From: Alentia gelatinosa
Lineage: Eukaryota > Annelida > Polychaeta > Phyllodocida > Polynoidae
Direction: 5' to 3'
DNA: 64,000 nucleotides
Assembly (NCBI GenBank): GCA_950022655.1
Contig: OX465584.1
Coordinates: 51,752,723 to 51,816,722 of the forward strand
A model generated the notes under the pieces. The model made no database searches. It had not been told where the DNA came from and saw only the letters and a program-made list of their open reading frames with translations. Each line of letters starts with the position of its first letter. The stretch's first letter is position 1. Below are positions 10,085 through 21,065 of the stretch, piece after piece. The position numbers and the translations under genes are program-made.

Positions 10085-10765
10085 CATTCAATTTATCTTG
10101 TTCTTTGCTTTAATGTTTTAAAATTGAATATAATCTGTAGTTGAGTCTATGCCAACATGAAGAGAAGGAGACTGCCAGGATTATTCCTTACCTTTTCACG
10201 GTTGCCATTTTCATACGTGCACGTGCGTTTATTTGTTCAAAATATATTTTATATGGAGTATCATAGAAGTGACTGATTTTAAGAGGTGTATTCCATTGTT
10301 ACTGCCACAGTGCTTGCCTGAGAATATCGCTGAGTGTAAACTATCTAATTCAATATTGTGTTTTTATGATTCCAATTGTTTTTCAATAGAATATGGTGAG
10401 ACATATTATACCGAGTATTTAAGCTTCAGAATGATATTTTTTCAAGGCTTTGGTAGGTCTTCGTCATGGGTATATGAATCAATGTGTGTTATGATCTAGC
10501 GGTACATTATTGGATCTATATTCTTAGGAATATTTCCAGAATATGGAATGTCATGGTCGACTAAACAGGATATGGTGAAATGTGATATATGACTATTCCA
10601 TTACATTAATTAAATTAATTGATTCATAATTATATGAATCTCATCATTTATGGCAGTAAAGTTATTGTTATTGTTAATAATACATATCAGAAACTTGACC
10701 TTTTTGCAGTTCCACTCATTCAGAACCAAAGTAATTAATTCAGCTACTGCATTGCCAGTTTTAGT
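10085..10765. other. Intergenic, nothing recognised
   Basis: AT-rich DNA with no domain-like frames, RNA genes or clear repeats. Confidence 0.4.
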
Positions 10766-10769
10766 TTCT

Positions 10770-10966
10770 TGATATCTAATAGATTTTCATATATAGGTTC
10801 ACATAACCATCGTTTGTTGTATCTATTATCCATCTTTCCGAATAGATCAAACCCAAAAATTGCAATACTAAAGGGTATATCGATATGGACTTCTTTTTTT
10901 TTTATTGCACAATGGGGCTATTTTCCCATATACCATGTCTTTGAGGCCGTATATCACGGAATTTAA
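10770..10966. repeat. Dispersed repeat R4, copy 1
   Basis: Contains TTGTTGTATCTATTATCCATC, then AAAGGGTATATCGATA-GGAC, TTGCACAATGGGGCTATTTTCC and TTTGAGGCCGTAT. The same ordered blocks recur at 13060-13210, more loosely at 13220-13415, and in part at 14385-14480. The 64- to 65-codon frames here are by-products of the repeat. Confidence 0.6.
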
Positions 10967-10969
10967 TCC

Positions 10970-11900
10970 TTATACCATAGTTATGCTAACTGACATATAA
11001 TGGGCCGTTGTTTAGAGCATAGAGAAGTTGAACGAAATGGGTAATCTCATTATTTAAAGCCTGGTCATAACATGGTACATATATGCACATGGTACATATG
11101 TACTTACTATTTATGATATTCAGAGTCATATGCCACGAGCGGGAAAAAGGGGAAAAAAACTTTAAAAAGAGGTGTCATATATATACAATTATCATCAATA
11201 TCCAATTGTCAAGTCAAGCTGTGTCTTAGGGGTTATCCATAAAGTATGTATGCACTGAGTGAGGAGAGGCGGGCAAATATTTTGGAAATTATGCGTATGC
11301 TCCTATTGTCCTATTGCGTACAAGATTGGGAGGGCGGTTGGGGGTGCGGTGGGGGTGGGGGAGTTCCAAAATTTAAAAAAATTTGCGTTCATACTTTATG
11401 GATGGCCCCTTTGTTGTTTTCTTTTGCTAGATATGTTGTACAATGTATTATATGTTACTCATTATACTCTTTATTTACTGTTATTGATTAAATGGGACCA
11501 GCATAACGATCTGATTTAATTGAATATATTTCAGAGGATAATATCATGAAACATCACGAAATTTCATATGATTGTTTATATGGCATGAGTTGTCTTCGCG
11601 GAATGATATCATGAAGCGGAGCTGAGTGATATCTGTAGCAGAATACAACAAATGGCATGTAAATAATTATATGAAATTGAGTGATGTTTAGATTTTATCC
11701 TACCCTGTCATATGTTTTTATCTTCATATGTCACCAGCGGCATATAAATATTTTATGGCATAACCGTGGCATACAGGCCCACCATGTTAAGTCTATGGAG
11801 ATTTATATGCGGGGTAGGATAACACTGGATATGGATGCGGTCTCTCTAACCAGGAGAAAACCATTGTATATTTGCCACCCAGGATGAAAGTTTGGGTTTA
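10970..11900. other. Intergenic, nothing recognised
   Basis: No supported gene. A short G-rich patch (about 11325-11360) and AT-rich stretches are present. Short overlapping + frames have no family signature. Confidence 0.4.
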
Positions 11901-11902
11901 TT

Positions 11903-12085
11903 AAAGGCATATCCTACAATTCACGGTGGCGCCACCTGGTAGTTTTTAGATATTGTCAATTATCAGTCAAAACCAGTTCCTTTGACTTATTCCAATACCA
12001 AATGAGTGAAGAATACTATACTATCAAGTTTGACCTAACCAATGGGTAAATTAGGACAATTGCCATTTGAGTGATATAAAGTGAT
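11903..12085 (+). repeat. Dispersed repeat R5, copy 1
   Basis: Homologous and colinear with 60217-60395: AAGGCATATCCTACAAT, then GTGGCGCCACCTGGT, then CAATACCAAATGAGTGAA/TAATACCAAATAAGTGAA. The nearby TTAAGTTTATG...AAATACCAGGGGTGAGAT block (12100-12140) also has relatives at 59940-59980 and, inverted, at 16085-16120. Confidence 0.65.
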
Positions 12086-12588
12086 ACGAGTTCCCAATGT
12101 TAAGTTTATGAGGAGAAATACCAGGGGTGAGATAAATGTCTATGTTCATGCAGATCAAAGTAAAAAATGTTGTCAAGTGTAACAGCTGATTACAACATCG
12201 GTGCTTCGTACTTGCCAGTGCTGTGACCCAAACATATTATAAAGCTGTCATTCTATGTATTAACTATTTCAGATCTAAATAGTCTTATAATTCGTAACAG
12301 TGGATATCGTTAGACTATTTTATGAACCTGTAATATTGTAATGCATCTCTAGCTTTTATCATGTCTTTGGTATTCTTTCTATAGGTATGTTTTATCTTTA
12401 TGAAAAACTGTTTCCGCAATGATATGTAATTCATATGCGAAGATAATTATTTTTGTATGTCAGAATATGACTTCATTTTGCACAGTGGGAGGATATGGAT
12501 TCAGTGACAATTAGCCAGAAATGTATCTGGATACTACACTACCATCCCCAGTACACTACCTTTCTCACAGGGTAAACGGTGGATGCTA

Positions 12589-12794
12589 AAAGCCCATTTC
12601 CATTGGTCAACCAAAACGGCAGAGATTTTTTAGTTCCCCTTGAAGTCTATTTCCATTGACTGATTTTGCATCATCAGTGTTAAAGGTCCGTATGTGGTTC
12701 CTGACTGTAGATCGGTGAAGGCCAATGGAAACATGTTTTTAGGGGAACTAAAATAGATCTCCGCCATTTCCGTCGGCCCATTTAAACGGGCTTT
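12589..12794. mobile_element. Short TIR element starting AAAGCCC
   Basis: 12589-12640 (AAAGCCCATTTCCATTGG ... AGTTCCCCT) is the imperfect inverted complement of 12736-12794 (AGGGGAACTAAAA ... CGGGCTTT). This gives a 206-bp foldback with arms of about 50 bp. It is non-coding and MITE-like. Confidence 0.65.
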
Positions 12795-13059
12795 ATGTTG
12801 TAAACACATCCTCTCCCCCACCTCAAACAAAAATGAAAGATTTCTTTAGATTTTTGATGGGTTCAAAGCGAGTGAGAATGGTCCAAAGCGACTGTGAATG
12901 GTTTATTTATGAAACCCTCATGTGTTGTACTTATAGACAATAATTGATGGTTTTATGGTCAGGCGGTCGTAAAGCACGAGCGGTTGACGCGTAGAAATGA
13001 ACAAGCGCTAGTAAGTGTACTACTACGCCAACCTTGAAAAATGTACAGAACCACCTGTC

Positions 13060-13415
13060 GACAAAACCATAGATTGTTGTATTCATTATCCATCTTCTCG
13101 AATAAATTAAACCCTGGAATTGTCAAAGGGTATATCAAGGGACATACCTTTGCATTATAGCACAAAGGGACTATTCTTTTTCCATTTAAAACAGCTTTGA
13201 GGCCGCATACAATGGATACAGGTGATAATGATTAGGGTATCTGACGATTCCTATACAATGGGCAGTGGTTTTCTATGGGGACTTTGTATGCAATGGATAA
13301 TAGATTACCCAGAAATGGCTATACTACAGGGTATATCAATAGGGATTATTCTTTTGCTTTATAGCACAAAGGAAATTTTCCTGGAATATATGGCTTTGAT
13401 ACCGATATCAATGTA
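13060..13415. repeat. Dispersed repeat R4, two tandem copies
   Basis: 13060-13210 and 13220-13415 each carry the R4 series: attatccat(c/a), AAAGGGTATATCAA or CAGGGTATATCAATAGG, TATAGCACAAAGG, and a TTTGAGGCCGCATA or TTTGATACCG block. They are diverged copies of 10770-10966. Confidence 0.5.
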
Positions 13416-13419
13416 ATCA

Positions 13420-14265
13420 AAATAGAAACATTGGGTAGTGGTTTACCCATACATTGGAGATGGATGATAAAAAGAAAACTCACTGTTGTACGCGGCCATG
13501 AATGAATTTGATCCGGCCATGCAAGGTGCTTATGCGATGTTCTGTCGGCTGAGAATTCGGACTGGTGGAATCACCACTAAAGAGGAAGTACTCAACAGAG
13601 TTTTCACTATATCATTGCCTTTTATCTTTTCTTGACATATCAGGTGTGTTCAGTCTATTGACATTTTGTATAATCCACTTGCACCCAGACAACTTGCCAT
13701 TTCTGCAACTAGGATCCAAAGATATCAAGCACCAGGTATTTCGGTCTTGAGTGATTGGTGATGGTCAGCTGAGCCTGCCTCTAAGACCCTGAGACACTGC
13801 CACCTTGCTCTTTCCCAATATCAAAGTGAATAAATAGCATGCAGGTAGTGAAGGGATAGGGTTTTTTTGCAGCAAGCTCAAAGTCTATGTGACCACTCGA
13901 ACCTTTAGGCCTAGTATATGAGCGTGTGACCCACGCTCAAATATGGCCTGTTGTCATTAACAGAACATTACAAAGTGGCCGAGATTTATTTAATTTAAAG
14001 GCTAATTCAGGTACGTAATAATATAAGGGGACATAGTGAGTATAACTAAATTGCATCTGTACCTTGTTGTTTTGGTGAGAAATATCAACTGAGTTTGAGG
14101 AACGAGGTTAACATTTCCGGCACTCTTCAGGGGCTCTCCTTTATAGAAAACAGAAAGAAAGTTATTCAGCAGAAAACTTACCTAAAAATGGAAGCTTAGC
14201 AGTAAACTGTTCCATACACTTGTGAAGCTAGGCGGCGTTAATGTCACAGGTTAAAGTGCATACAT
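13420..14265. other. Intergenic, nothing recognised
   Basis: No coding or RNA gene support. No clear repeats beyond low-level similarity to neighbouring families. Confidence 0.4.
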
Positions 14266-14268
14266 ACA

Positions 14269-14410
14269 CAATATTGACTGATTCCAGATAAAAGAGTCCG
14301 TATGCTCCGAGGAGTTGACGCGTAGTAATATCCGAGCGTAGGCAAGGATATTGTGCAGAGTCAACTCAGAGGAGCATACAACCGCCTTTATCTGAAATCA
14401 GTCTATATTG
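14269..14410. repeat. Foldback (inverted-repeat) element, arms about 60 bp
   Basis: The left arm from CAATATTGACTGATTCCAGA through GTATGCTCCGAGGAGTTGAC is complemented by the right arm ending CTGAAATCAGTCTATATTG. The loop is short and lies near 14335. Sequence just to the right resembles part of R4. It is non-coding. Confidence 0.7.
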
Positions 14411-14511
14411 TATTTATTATCCACCTTTTCCTGACAAATGGGATACTGAGGTATGCAATATTTTTTCTTAAGCACTATTTTTCTGTGTGCGCCGGTTTTT
14501 GTAACTCGGAG

Positions 14512-14592
14512 CACACACCATACCTGTATGCTCCGGGTATAGTAATACACACTCCCTATTTATTTTCTCTGGGCACTTTGTATTAGGTCAGT
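14512..14592 (-). repeat. Single inverted unit of the 73-bp satellite at 18160-18665
   Basis: The reverse complement reads CTAATACAAAGTG...ATAGGGAGTGTGTAT...CATACCCGGAGCATAC, matching one unit of the tandem array 3.6 kb away. One unit on the opposite strand suggests the satellite grew from a dispersed repeat. Confidence 0.65.
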
Positions 14593-14594
14593 AA

Positions 14595-15160
14595 TAAACT
14601 GCAATATCCATGAGAATAAACACGGTTATGGTTACTGACAATTAATAAAAACAAAATTTTCGATATCGATGTTGTTGCAAACTTCAGAAGCATCCAATTT
14701 TGTGAAATAAATAAAACTAAATTTCCTTCGTTAGAAACAGACATTATGTGTCGCCGTATTCGCCGTAAATGTTAAGTTATTTATATGTGTATCATGTTTA
14801 TGGATACAAGAGATATTGTTTAATACAGGATGAAAACCATGTTCACTGATACTTATTGGTGTTAGTGCTGTATCACGAAACATGCTACGTAAATCAATAT
14901 ATATATATGAAATATGGAGTATTCAATCAAATCTATACAAACTGATGATATCATGCTTAAGTTAATTTTGAAATAAAGAATTATTTAACCATTATCTGAC
15001 TGCAATTTCATTGGGCTAGGTGGGAGTTGAGGGTGAAATAACATCTATAGTTGGGTTTCCTGTCAATGTGTAAGCCACCCACCCACACCGCTGTATGGGT
15101 ATGTGGTTGCAGTAAATGTCATATTTGTAGCTGTTGTAGTTGTTAGGATTGAGCTATCTT
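14595..15160. other. Intergenic, nothing recognised
   Basis: AT-rich. No gene or clear repeat supported apart from the splice-acceptor-like end leading to the candidate exon at 15164. Confidence 0.4.
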
Positions 15161-15163
15161 CAG

Positions 15164-15251
15164 TCTGCAGCAGAATGCCGCAGCTTACTTCAACTGGGTG
15201 GTAGATGAATCTTTGGCTGGGCTAGCCCTTACAGATGAAATCCTTACAGAG
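15164..15251 (+). CDS. Candidate orphan internal exon (unknown protein)
   Basis: An 88-nt segment is bounded by an acceptor-like CTATCTTCAG (15154-15163) and a donor-like ACAGAG|GTACGA (15252 on). Its one fully open frame reads LQQNAAAYFNWVVDESLAGL followed by ALTDEILTE, a protein-like composition unlike the AT-rich surroundings. A stop lies just upstream in the same frame, as expected in an intron. I do not recognise the family. No neighbouring exons can be joined to it, so it may be a chance frame or a relic. Confidence 0.3.
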
Positions 15252-15254
15252 GTA

Positions 15255-15785
15255 CGATATGTAAATGTATGCTTCCTATTTCTTGGTATACCTCCACAGA
15301 TAATGCACTTCTCACCAAAGTCGGACCAACAAGAACCTAGCACAATATTTGCTTGTGGGTTTTAAGGAGAATTCCTGGCTCTTATTCATTAACCCACGAC
15401 ACACGATGTCACGTTTAGAAACATTATCATACTGCACCCAATGCAAACATCGGACACATTTTTTTCTCCCCCCCCCCCGTTCTTTTATTTATACTGGTTC
15501 CGTCTTAAGCTACAGGGCCTGTCTTCCTTCCGGCCAGGTTTGATGTTTTTGATTTGAAAACTCTTAATTACTATATGTTGCAGCCTTGGCTGACAATATT
15601 TGGCTTACTGCCCTTGCTATAAGCGTATGTTAGTAGGAAAATTCTTGGGTGATACAAGTAAGTATTCATTGTAATTTGGTATACATTTTGTCTAGTGAAA
15701 ACTAAGGTGTTTGAGTGTATTTACTTTGGTTTGGCCCTTGTAATATTGCATTGGCCATGTTTCAGAAGTTTATCAGCAACATTGG
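15255..15785. other. Intergenic, nothing recognised
   Basis: Contains a short C-run (about 15470-15478). No gene supported. Confidence 0.4.
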
Positions 15786-15995
15786 TTGCCTAGTCATTCT
15801 TAGCCGTCCATAAGGTCGTCCATAAGTGTTGAATTACGTTCCCCATCGTCCATGTTTATCCTTGGTATACAGAAAAGTATGCAAGTACGAGCCAAGATTA
15901 TTAAACGGGCCTCAGGCACATGAACAATCAGATTTGTCGAACCAAATTCTGAATGCGGAAAAGGGTCTACCTGTTCGAATCTAGATTATTTAACG
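15786..15995 (+). repeat. Dispersed repeat R6, copy 1
   Basis: Similar in order to 19140-19265: TTAGCCGTCCAT-AGG, GTGTTGAAT, CATCGTCC, GGTATACAGAAAAGT, then AT-ATTAAACGGG or ATGATCAAACGGT. Two copies with differing flanks mark an interspersed repeat. Confidence 0.5.
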
Positions 15996-16220
15996 GGCCC
16001 CTGCATTTCTCACTGGGACGGCATTTTTAACTATTGGTGTAGTTCACCCCAGTTAGGTAATAATAATAATAATCATTATCTCACACCGGTATTTTTCTCC
16101 ATAGGCTTAACATTAGGAACTCCATGGCCGTGAGGTTCATGTACCCAATACTCAATGGCTAATTTGGTGATTCATTTCATCAATAAATAATGTTATACGG
16201 GGTGAGATAAAATCAGAACC

Positions 16221-16352
16221 CCACCCGATGAAAATTACTTGGTCTGTACTCCACCTCGTTTGACCACAGAGTAATTCACTCAACTTCGCTTCGTGAATTA
16301 CTCTGCAGTCAAACTCTGTGGAGTATGGACCAAACTATTTTCATCTCGTGGG
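16221..16352. repeat. Large hairpin, arms about 58 bp
   Basis: 16221-16279 (CCACCCGATGAAAATTACTT ... AGAGTAATTCAC) pairs with 16293-16352 (GTGAATTACTCTG ... TCATCTCGTGGG), leaving a 13-bp loop with TTCGCTTC. Few mismatches are seen. It is probably the core of a foldback transposon; non-coding. Confidence 0.75.
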
Positions 16353-16590
16353 TTTCCTTCTAACTCCTCTAATTTCCAGCTGCCGTATATAGAAAAGGCT
16401 CATTGAATCTGCCTGGTGAGCATCCTAGTTTATTTCTGTCCTCGTCCTTCTTCTAAAGCTTCTATATTTTAAGTGTTTTACTATATCTACTCCTGCTCCA
16501 AAAACCGTAAGTTTAGAAGCACCAAAATCCGTCGATTTTCGGAGATTTTTTCAAATGTCTCACTATGACCAACTTTTTATTTTAGCGGAA

Positions 16591-16684
16591 GTACATCTGT
16601 GCTGGGAGAGTGATATTCAGGGTTAGGGTTATCTTTAGTGATGCTGGGAGAGTGATATTCAGGGTTAGGGTTATCTTTAGTGAT
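16591..16684 (+). repeat. Tandem duplication of a 49-bp unit
   Basis: GCTGGGAGAGTGATATTCAG followed by GGTTAGGGTTATCTTTAGTGAT occurs twice back to back with no visible difference, so the duplication is recent. Confidence 0.8.
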
Positions 16685-16689
16685 AAAGG

Positions 16690-16862
16690 TTTATGGACGC
16701 CTTGAGCTCAGGAAGATTTGAGCCCTGGACGCCTTGAGCCTTTCTGTGGACGCCTTCAGCCTACCCTATAGACGCCTTCAACCTACCCTGTTTTGGTGGC
16801 CTTGAGCCTCGAGGTGTACAAACTTTGAATAGTGCACTTATACTGGTTTATAGTCATTTAAT
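16690..16862 (-). repeat. Dispersed repeat R3, inverted copy
   Basis: Carries GGACGCCTTGAGCC and GCCTTCA(G/A)CCTACCCT repeats followed by CACTTATACTGGTTTATAGT. This is the reverse complement of the arrangement at 2660-2805. Confidence 0.6.
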
Positions 16863-17214
16863 ATATACCCATGCCGTATACACTGTAAATACGCACCGTT
16901 TCGCCATATGACGTAAAAATACTGTACGGACCACTGGTCCGTACACTAAAATACGGACCACCTTGCCATAAACTTTTATTAACATATCGGTTGTTAAAAA
17001 TTAACAAACCGTAAATTACCATCTCGTTCTGTGACTTGTACAGCATGGTCAGGACGTTCTATATAAATATATACACAACCCTAGCCCTTACCCAATCCTA
17101 TTCTACCCTAACTTAAGTGGGTGTTCCACCAAACAGTCACTATCCCCAGTCAACTTGCCATTTCTACAACTGCCTTTCTAGGATCCAAATATATCAATCA
17201 CTAGTGCGTGAAGG

Positions 17215-17705
17215 AGGTGTACATGATGTACATGTGACCATCACATGACATACATGTGACCATACCATGATGCACATGTGACCATCCTATTATGTACATG
17301 TGGCCATCCCATGATGTACATGTGACCATCCTATTACGTACATGTGACCATACCATGATGTACATGCGACCATCCTATTACGTACATGTGACCATACCAT
17401 GATGTACATGTGACCATCCTATTACGTACATGTGACCATACCATGATGTACATGTGACCATCCTATTACGTACATGTGACCATACCATGATGTACATGTG
17501 ACCATCCTATTACGTACATGTGACCATACCATGATGTACATGTGACCATCCTATTACGTACATGTGACCATATCATGATGTACATGTGACCATCCTATTA
17601 CGTACATGTGACCATACCATGATGTACATGTGACCATCCTATTACGTAAACGTGGCCATCCCATGAGGTACATGTTACCATCCCACGATGAACATGTGAC
17701 CCATC
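17215..17705. repeat. 22-bp minisatellite with 44-bp higher-order unit
   Basis: Two alternating 22-mers (CATGATGTACATGTGACCAT and CCTATTACGTACATGTGACCAT-like) give a 44-bp period that repeats for nearly 500 bp and is very regular between about 17320 and 17645. The flanks are more diverged. It also holds the self-complementary core GTACATGTGAC/TACATGTA-like. Confidence 0.9.
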
Positions 17706-17975
17706 CATCGTTGACGGATTTTACCTGGAATCTAAAGTGAATCTAACAGAGAGCATTCTATGTGACAGGAACTTCATATCATCCAGGGTAATATATAATA
17801 GAGCGTGCCCAGATATGATTGATATATTTCGATCCTAGAAAGGCATTTGTAGAAATGGCAAGTTGACTGGGTACAAGTGAATTACAGAAAATAACACATG
17901 ACTGAATGTTACCCAAACATTTTAATTGTCATCTCTCTATAATTCCACGCTTATTCCTCAATGATTAACCTACTA

Positions 17976-18130
17976 TTTGCTCCTAGACTCTGAGCATGCT
18001 GTCGTCCAGCATGATAGAAGTGAAGCAGACCAACTTAGGGTAGCTTCCATGTTCCTGAACTCTTTCTTCTTGGTTCTTTGCACGACATTGAAATCTTTTA
18101 AAGCTACAGTGTTATTAACCTTCTGTAGGA
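17976..18130 (-). other. Open segment resembling a terminal exon (weak)
   Basis: On the minus strand a frame opens after CATCCTACAG and runs about 49 codons (KVNNTVALKDFNVVQRTKKK ...) to a TAG. The + strand is also open here with an acceptor-like TTTGCTCCTAG. Neither strand has a recognisable family, so this may be chance. Confidence 0.15.
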
Positions 18131-18149
18131 TGCTTAGGGGTACCATATT

Positions 18150-18668
18150 TATTTTCCACCCAATACAAAGTAGCCATAGAAAACGCATAGAGAGCGTGTA
18201 TCACCATACCCAGAGCACACAGATATATCCACCTAATACAAAGTGTCCATAAAAAACATATAGGGAATGTGCATCACCATACCCGGAGCATACAGATATA
18301 TCCACTTGATACAAAGTGTCCATAGAAATCACATAGGGAGTGTGTATCGCCATACCCGGAGCATAAAGATATATCCGCTTGTTATAAAGTCACTATTAAA
18401 TGCACATAGGGAGTGTGTATCACCATACCTGGAGCATAAAGATATATCCACTTGATACAAAGTGTCTATCAAAAACACATAGGGAATGTGTATCACCATA
18501 CCCGGAGCATGCAGATATATCCACTTGATATAAAGTGTCCATAGAAAACACATAGGGAGCATGTATCACCATATCCAGAGCATACATATATATCCACCTA
18601 ATATAAAGTGTCCTTAGAAAACACATAGGGATTGTGTAACACCATACCTGGGGCATACAGATATGCCG
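18150..18668. repeat. 73-bp satellite, about seven units
   Basis: The phrase (T)GATACAAAGTGTCCATAGAA recurs at 18162, 18235, 18308, 18381, 18454, 18527 and 18600, an exact 73-bp step. Each unit holds ACATAGGGAGTGTGTATCAC and CATACCCGGAGCATA. Units diverge moderately. An inverted single unit lies at 14512-14592. The frames reading through this array are artefacts. Confidence 0.9.
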
Positions 18669-18669
18669 A

Positions 18670-19135
18670 ATGCTATACACCTTCCATGTCAGATGTCGAA
18701 TGTTCATCACAATACAAATACGCAGGTCATAATACTTTAACTGCTAGTGTTTGTTTTGTTTAGAGTTAAAAGTCGTTTTAGAGTTCGCTACTTGGGTTTC
18801 TACATCTACATCGTATCTTGTTAGTTATTCTAATTTGTGTAGACTTTGCATGGAGGTCATCTCATGCCTTTGGTCAAAGTAATTTCCCTTGTCGTCGTAT
18901 GTATATGTATACATCACCCAAGGCAAATCAGATAAATCTGAATGTAGTGCCTAGGTATCTAATTGCCATATTGACCATGGTTGAATAGGTGATTATCCGG
19001 ATACCGTTGTGAGGTTTGTGATGTATACAGAAAAAATGTTGAACGATTCAGGGTCCCGTTTAATATTCTAGGATCGTACATAAAGACCCTTTTCTTTATC
19101 TCGTACAACGGTTTTCTTTTAGCAATAAACAAGTC
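18670..19135. other. Intergenic, nothing recognised
   Basis: No gene or RNA supported. Confidence 0.4.
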
Positions 19136-19139
19136 TATT

Positions 19140-19265
19140 ATTTAAGACAGTATTAGCCGTCCATGAGGTGTTGAATAAAGTTGGCCCACATCGTCCCTGG
19201 GACTCTATGGCATACAGAAAAGTGTCTACATGTACGACATTGGATGATCAAACGGTTCCCAGGCA
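19140..19265 (+). repeat. Dispersed repeat R6, copy 2
   Basis: Colinear relative of 15786-15995, sharing TTAGCCGTCCAT-AGGTGTTGAAT and the ATACAGAAAAGT block. Confidence 0.5.
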
Positions 19266-19659
19266 TCGAGACACAACCACACTCTGTTGCTTAGAATATG
19301 AATAAAGTAAGGTACTGTTTGTTTGTTTGGGTAGTTTCAAGGTCAATTTGTTCAAGGTTGAGTAGACAGTAAAACCAGAAGGCAGCCGAGTTAAAATTGT
19401 AGGCGTGTTAATTAGTGAACCGACGTTTCTAGCTTTAAGGCTCTTTATCAAGGTTAACATGGTGTAGGAATGTGGACTACATGGTGAGTCGTTCTCCACA
19501 AATGGTGGGTTAAGTAAGTGTTGAGTCGTGCCTGACTCAAAAAGTGAGTTCATAGATTTGAAGTGGTAAGAAACTCTTGGCTTGGAAAATTCATGGAAAG
19601 TTCATAAATGGTAATAAGAGTAACTTTGTTAAAAAAATTTTTTTTCAATTAGGCTTACT

Positions 19660-19917
19660 TTGGGTTTGACTGAATCTATGAGATGAATGTAGATAGAAAT
19701 CTCACCCCTACATATTCACTGAGGTGAGAGTTTATTTTACTTCTCGCACCACATAGACATGGTATGAGAAGGATTGGCCTTTGATATAGCAGTAAATCTA
19801 CCATAGTGCTGGGGGTGAAGGAGAAAAGTGGCTGCAGTGGGACTTGAATAAACTAAGTCTGACAACCTTGGGATTACAAGTCTAGTTATCTTTACCACTG
19901 AGCTAGCTCCCCTCCCC
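19660..19917 (-). mobile_element. tRNA-derived SINE, minus strand
   Basis: Read on the minus strand, the head GGGAGCTAGCTCAGTGGTAA matches a tRNA A box. About 55 bases on, a TTCAAGTCCCAC matches a B box, with an anticodon-arm-like ACTAGACTTGTAATCCC between them. The body (AAGGCCAATCCTTCTCATAC ... AATATGTAGGGGTGA) is shared with 47105-47260. Two copies with a common body and one tRNA-like head indicate a SINE family transcribed by Pol III. Confidence 0.7.
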
Positions 19918-20214
19918 TGTCGCTTTAGTTATGCTTGCAAGCATATATCCGGTCTGCACCACAAGAAGGCAACGTGACCAAGAGGGTGAACAGATTGGTA
20001 ATTGCTATCCACCCAAGCATACCAAAAGTACTGTAAAAGTAAAAGAAACATATATACTGTTGACCACACCATAACTTCAGTGATGACGACTATGTATACA
20101 ACTAAAACAAACAAACAAATTAGGAGCAATAAACAGACCACAAATATATCTGTGTATAAAACACCTCATGTGTTGTAGGTTTTTGTTTGTCAACATGTCA
20201 CATGTGCACACTCT

Positions 20215-20480
20215 AAGGGTTAGTCTAATCAAATATGGATTCACATGAAAAAGTGGTTTAAAGCTGAAAATGAAACAGCTAGATTGTCTGTGAAGCTCAT
20301 TTAACAATTCCTATATTTCCCCACTCATGTGTATATGAGTTGATTGAGTTTCATGACTTTTGACAGATGCCTTGTATTGAATCTGAAATGTTGGCTGGTT
20401 CCCCTTGCATTTAGCAGGTGTATGATGTCATTGGGTTGAGGCTTATCACTAATGCCACGAAAGATCTGCTGGGAATGTGC
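20215..20480 (+). repeat. Dispersed repeat R1, copy 2
   Basis: Homologous to 960-1245 through TTTAACAATTCCTATATTTC and GCCACGAAAGATCTGCTGGG. It is followed directly by the decayed L1/Tx1 element. Confidence 0.65.
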
Positions 20481-20589
20481 ACCTGTGTCTCCACTCTGTT
20501 CCAACTTAGAGGTTGGTATGGTTCAACCCAGGCCTTGTCCACAAAGTCTCACTCTCAGGCCAAGAATTCTTTTTTATATTGGTGGGTTC

Positions 20590-21065
20590 TGAGAGCGGAG
20601 CATTTCTATATATATACTATTATGTCCCTTTAGTCATGTTTCTCCCTAAGTGTTATAGCCAAAAGCCCTATTACCAATATAAAAAAGAGTGGTGATATGC
20701 AACAACCCTGTCTTATCCTCCTACTAGGTTGTAACCACTCAGTATGAAAACCATTATTACTGACCTCTGGGTTGGTGTAAGTAATTTTAATCCATTCCCT
20801 GAACTTGGGACCAAAAACAAAGAGCTGGAGAGCATTTCCCAAGGCTCCCCAACCCACAGAATCAAAGGCTTTCTCAAATCAATATTTAGCAAAAAAACAT
20901 GAAGAAAATGGACAAAGTCTGTAACTGTCCTAATATTGGTACCAATATAACTGTCCTTCAAGAAACCTTGTGGGGAAGCCAGCAATTCTAAAGCTGCACT
21001 ATCACAATCAGTCAATTGTGGGATGGTTGTGGGGTCTATGAACCGGCCTATTTTCTCAAACAAAT
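20590..21065 (-). pseudogene. L1/Tx1-type reverse transcriptase (ORF2 part), decayed
   Basis: On the minus strand a frameshifted coding track reads GRFIDPTTIPQL, LASPQGFLKDSYIGTN, then DSVGWGALGNALQLFVFGPK, FREWIKITYTNPEVSNNGFH and RRIRQGCCISPLFFILVIGL. The last is the L1-type (I)RQGCPLSPLLF box preceding the catalytic site. The Gly-Trp and fingers blocks match L1/Tx1 rather than the CR1 group, which uses GVPQG. Several frame breaks make it non-functional. The catalytic YADD box and C-terminus are not seen, so the element is 3'-truncated near 20590. Confidence 0.75.

Noticed and set aside
17215..17705. CRISPR array
   Set aside because: The repeats are contiguous 22/44-bp minisatellite units without unique spacers, in an animal nuclear context.
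18267..18710. Frames of 60-96 codons on both strands
   Set aside because: Produced by the 73-bp satellite. The repeated peptide phrases shift frame with each unit because 73 is not a multiple of three.
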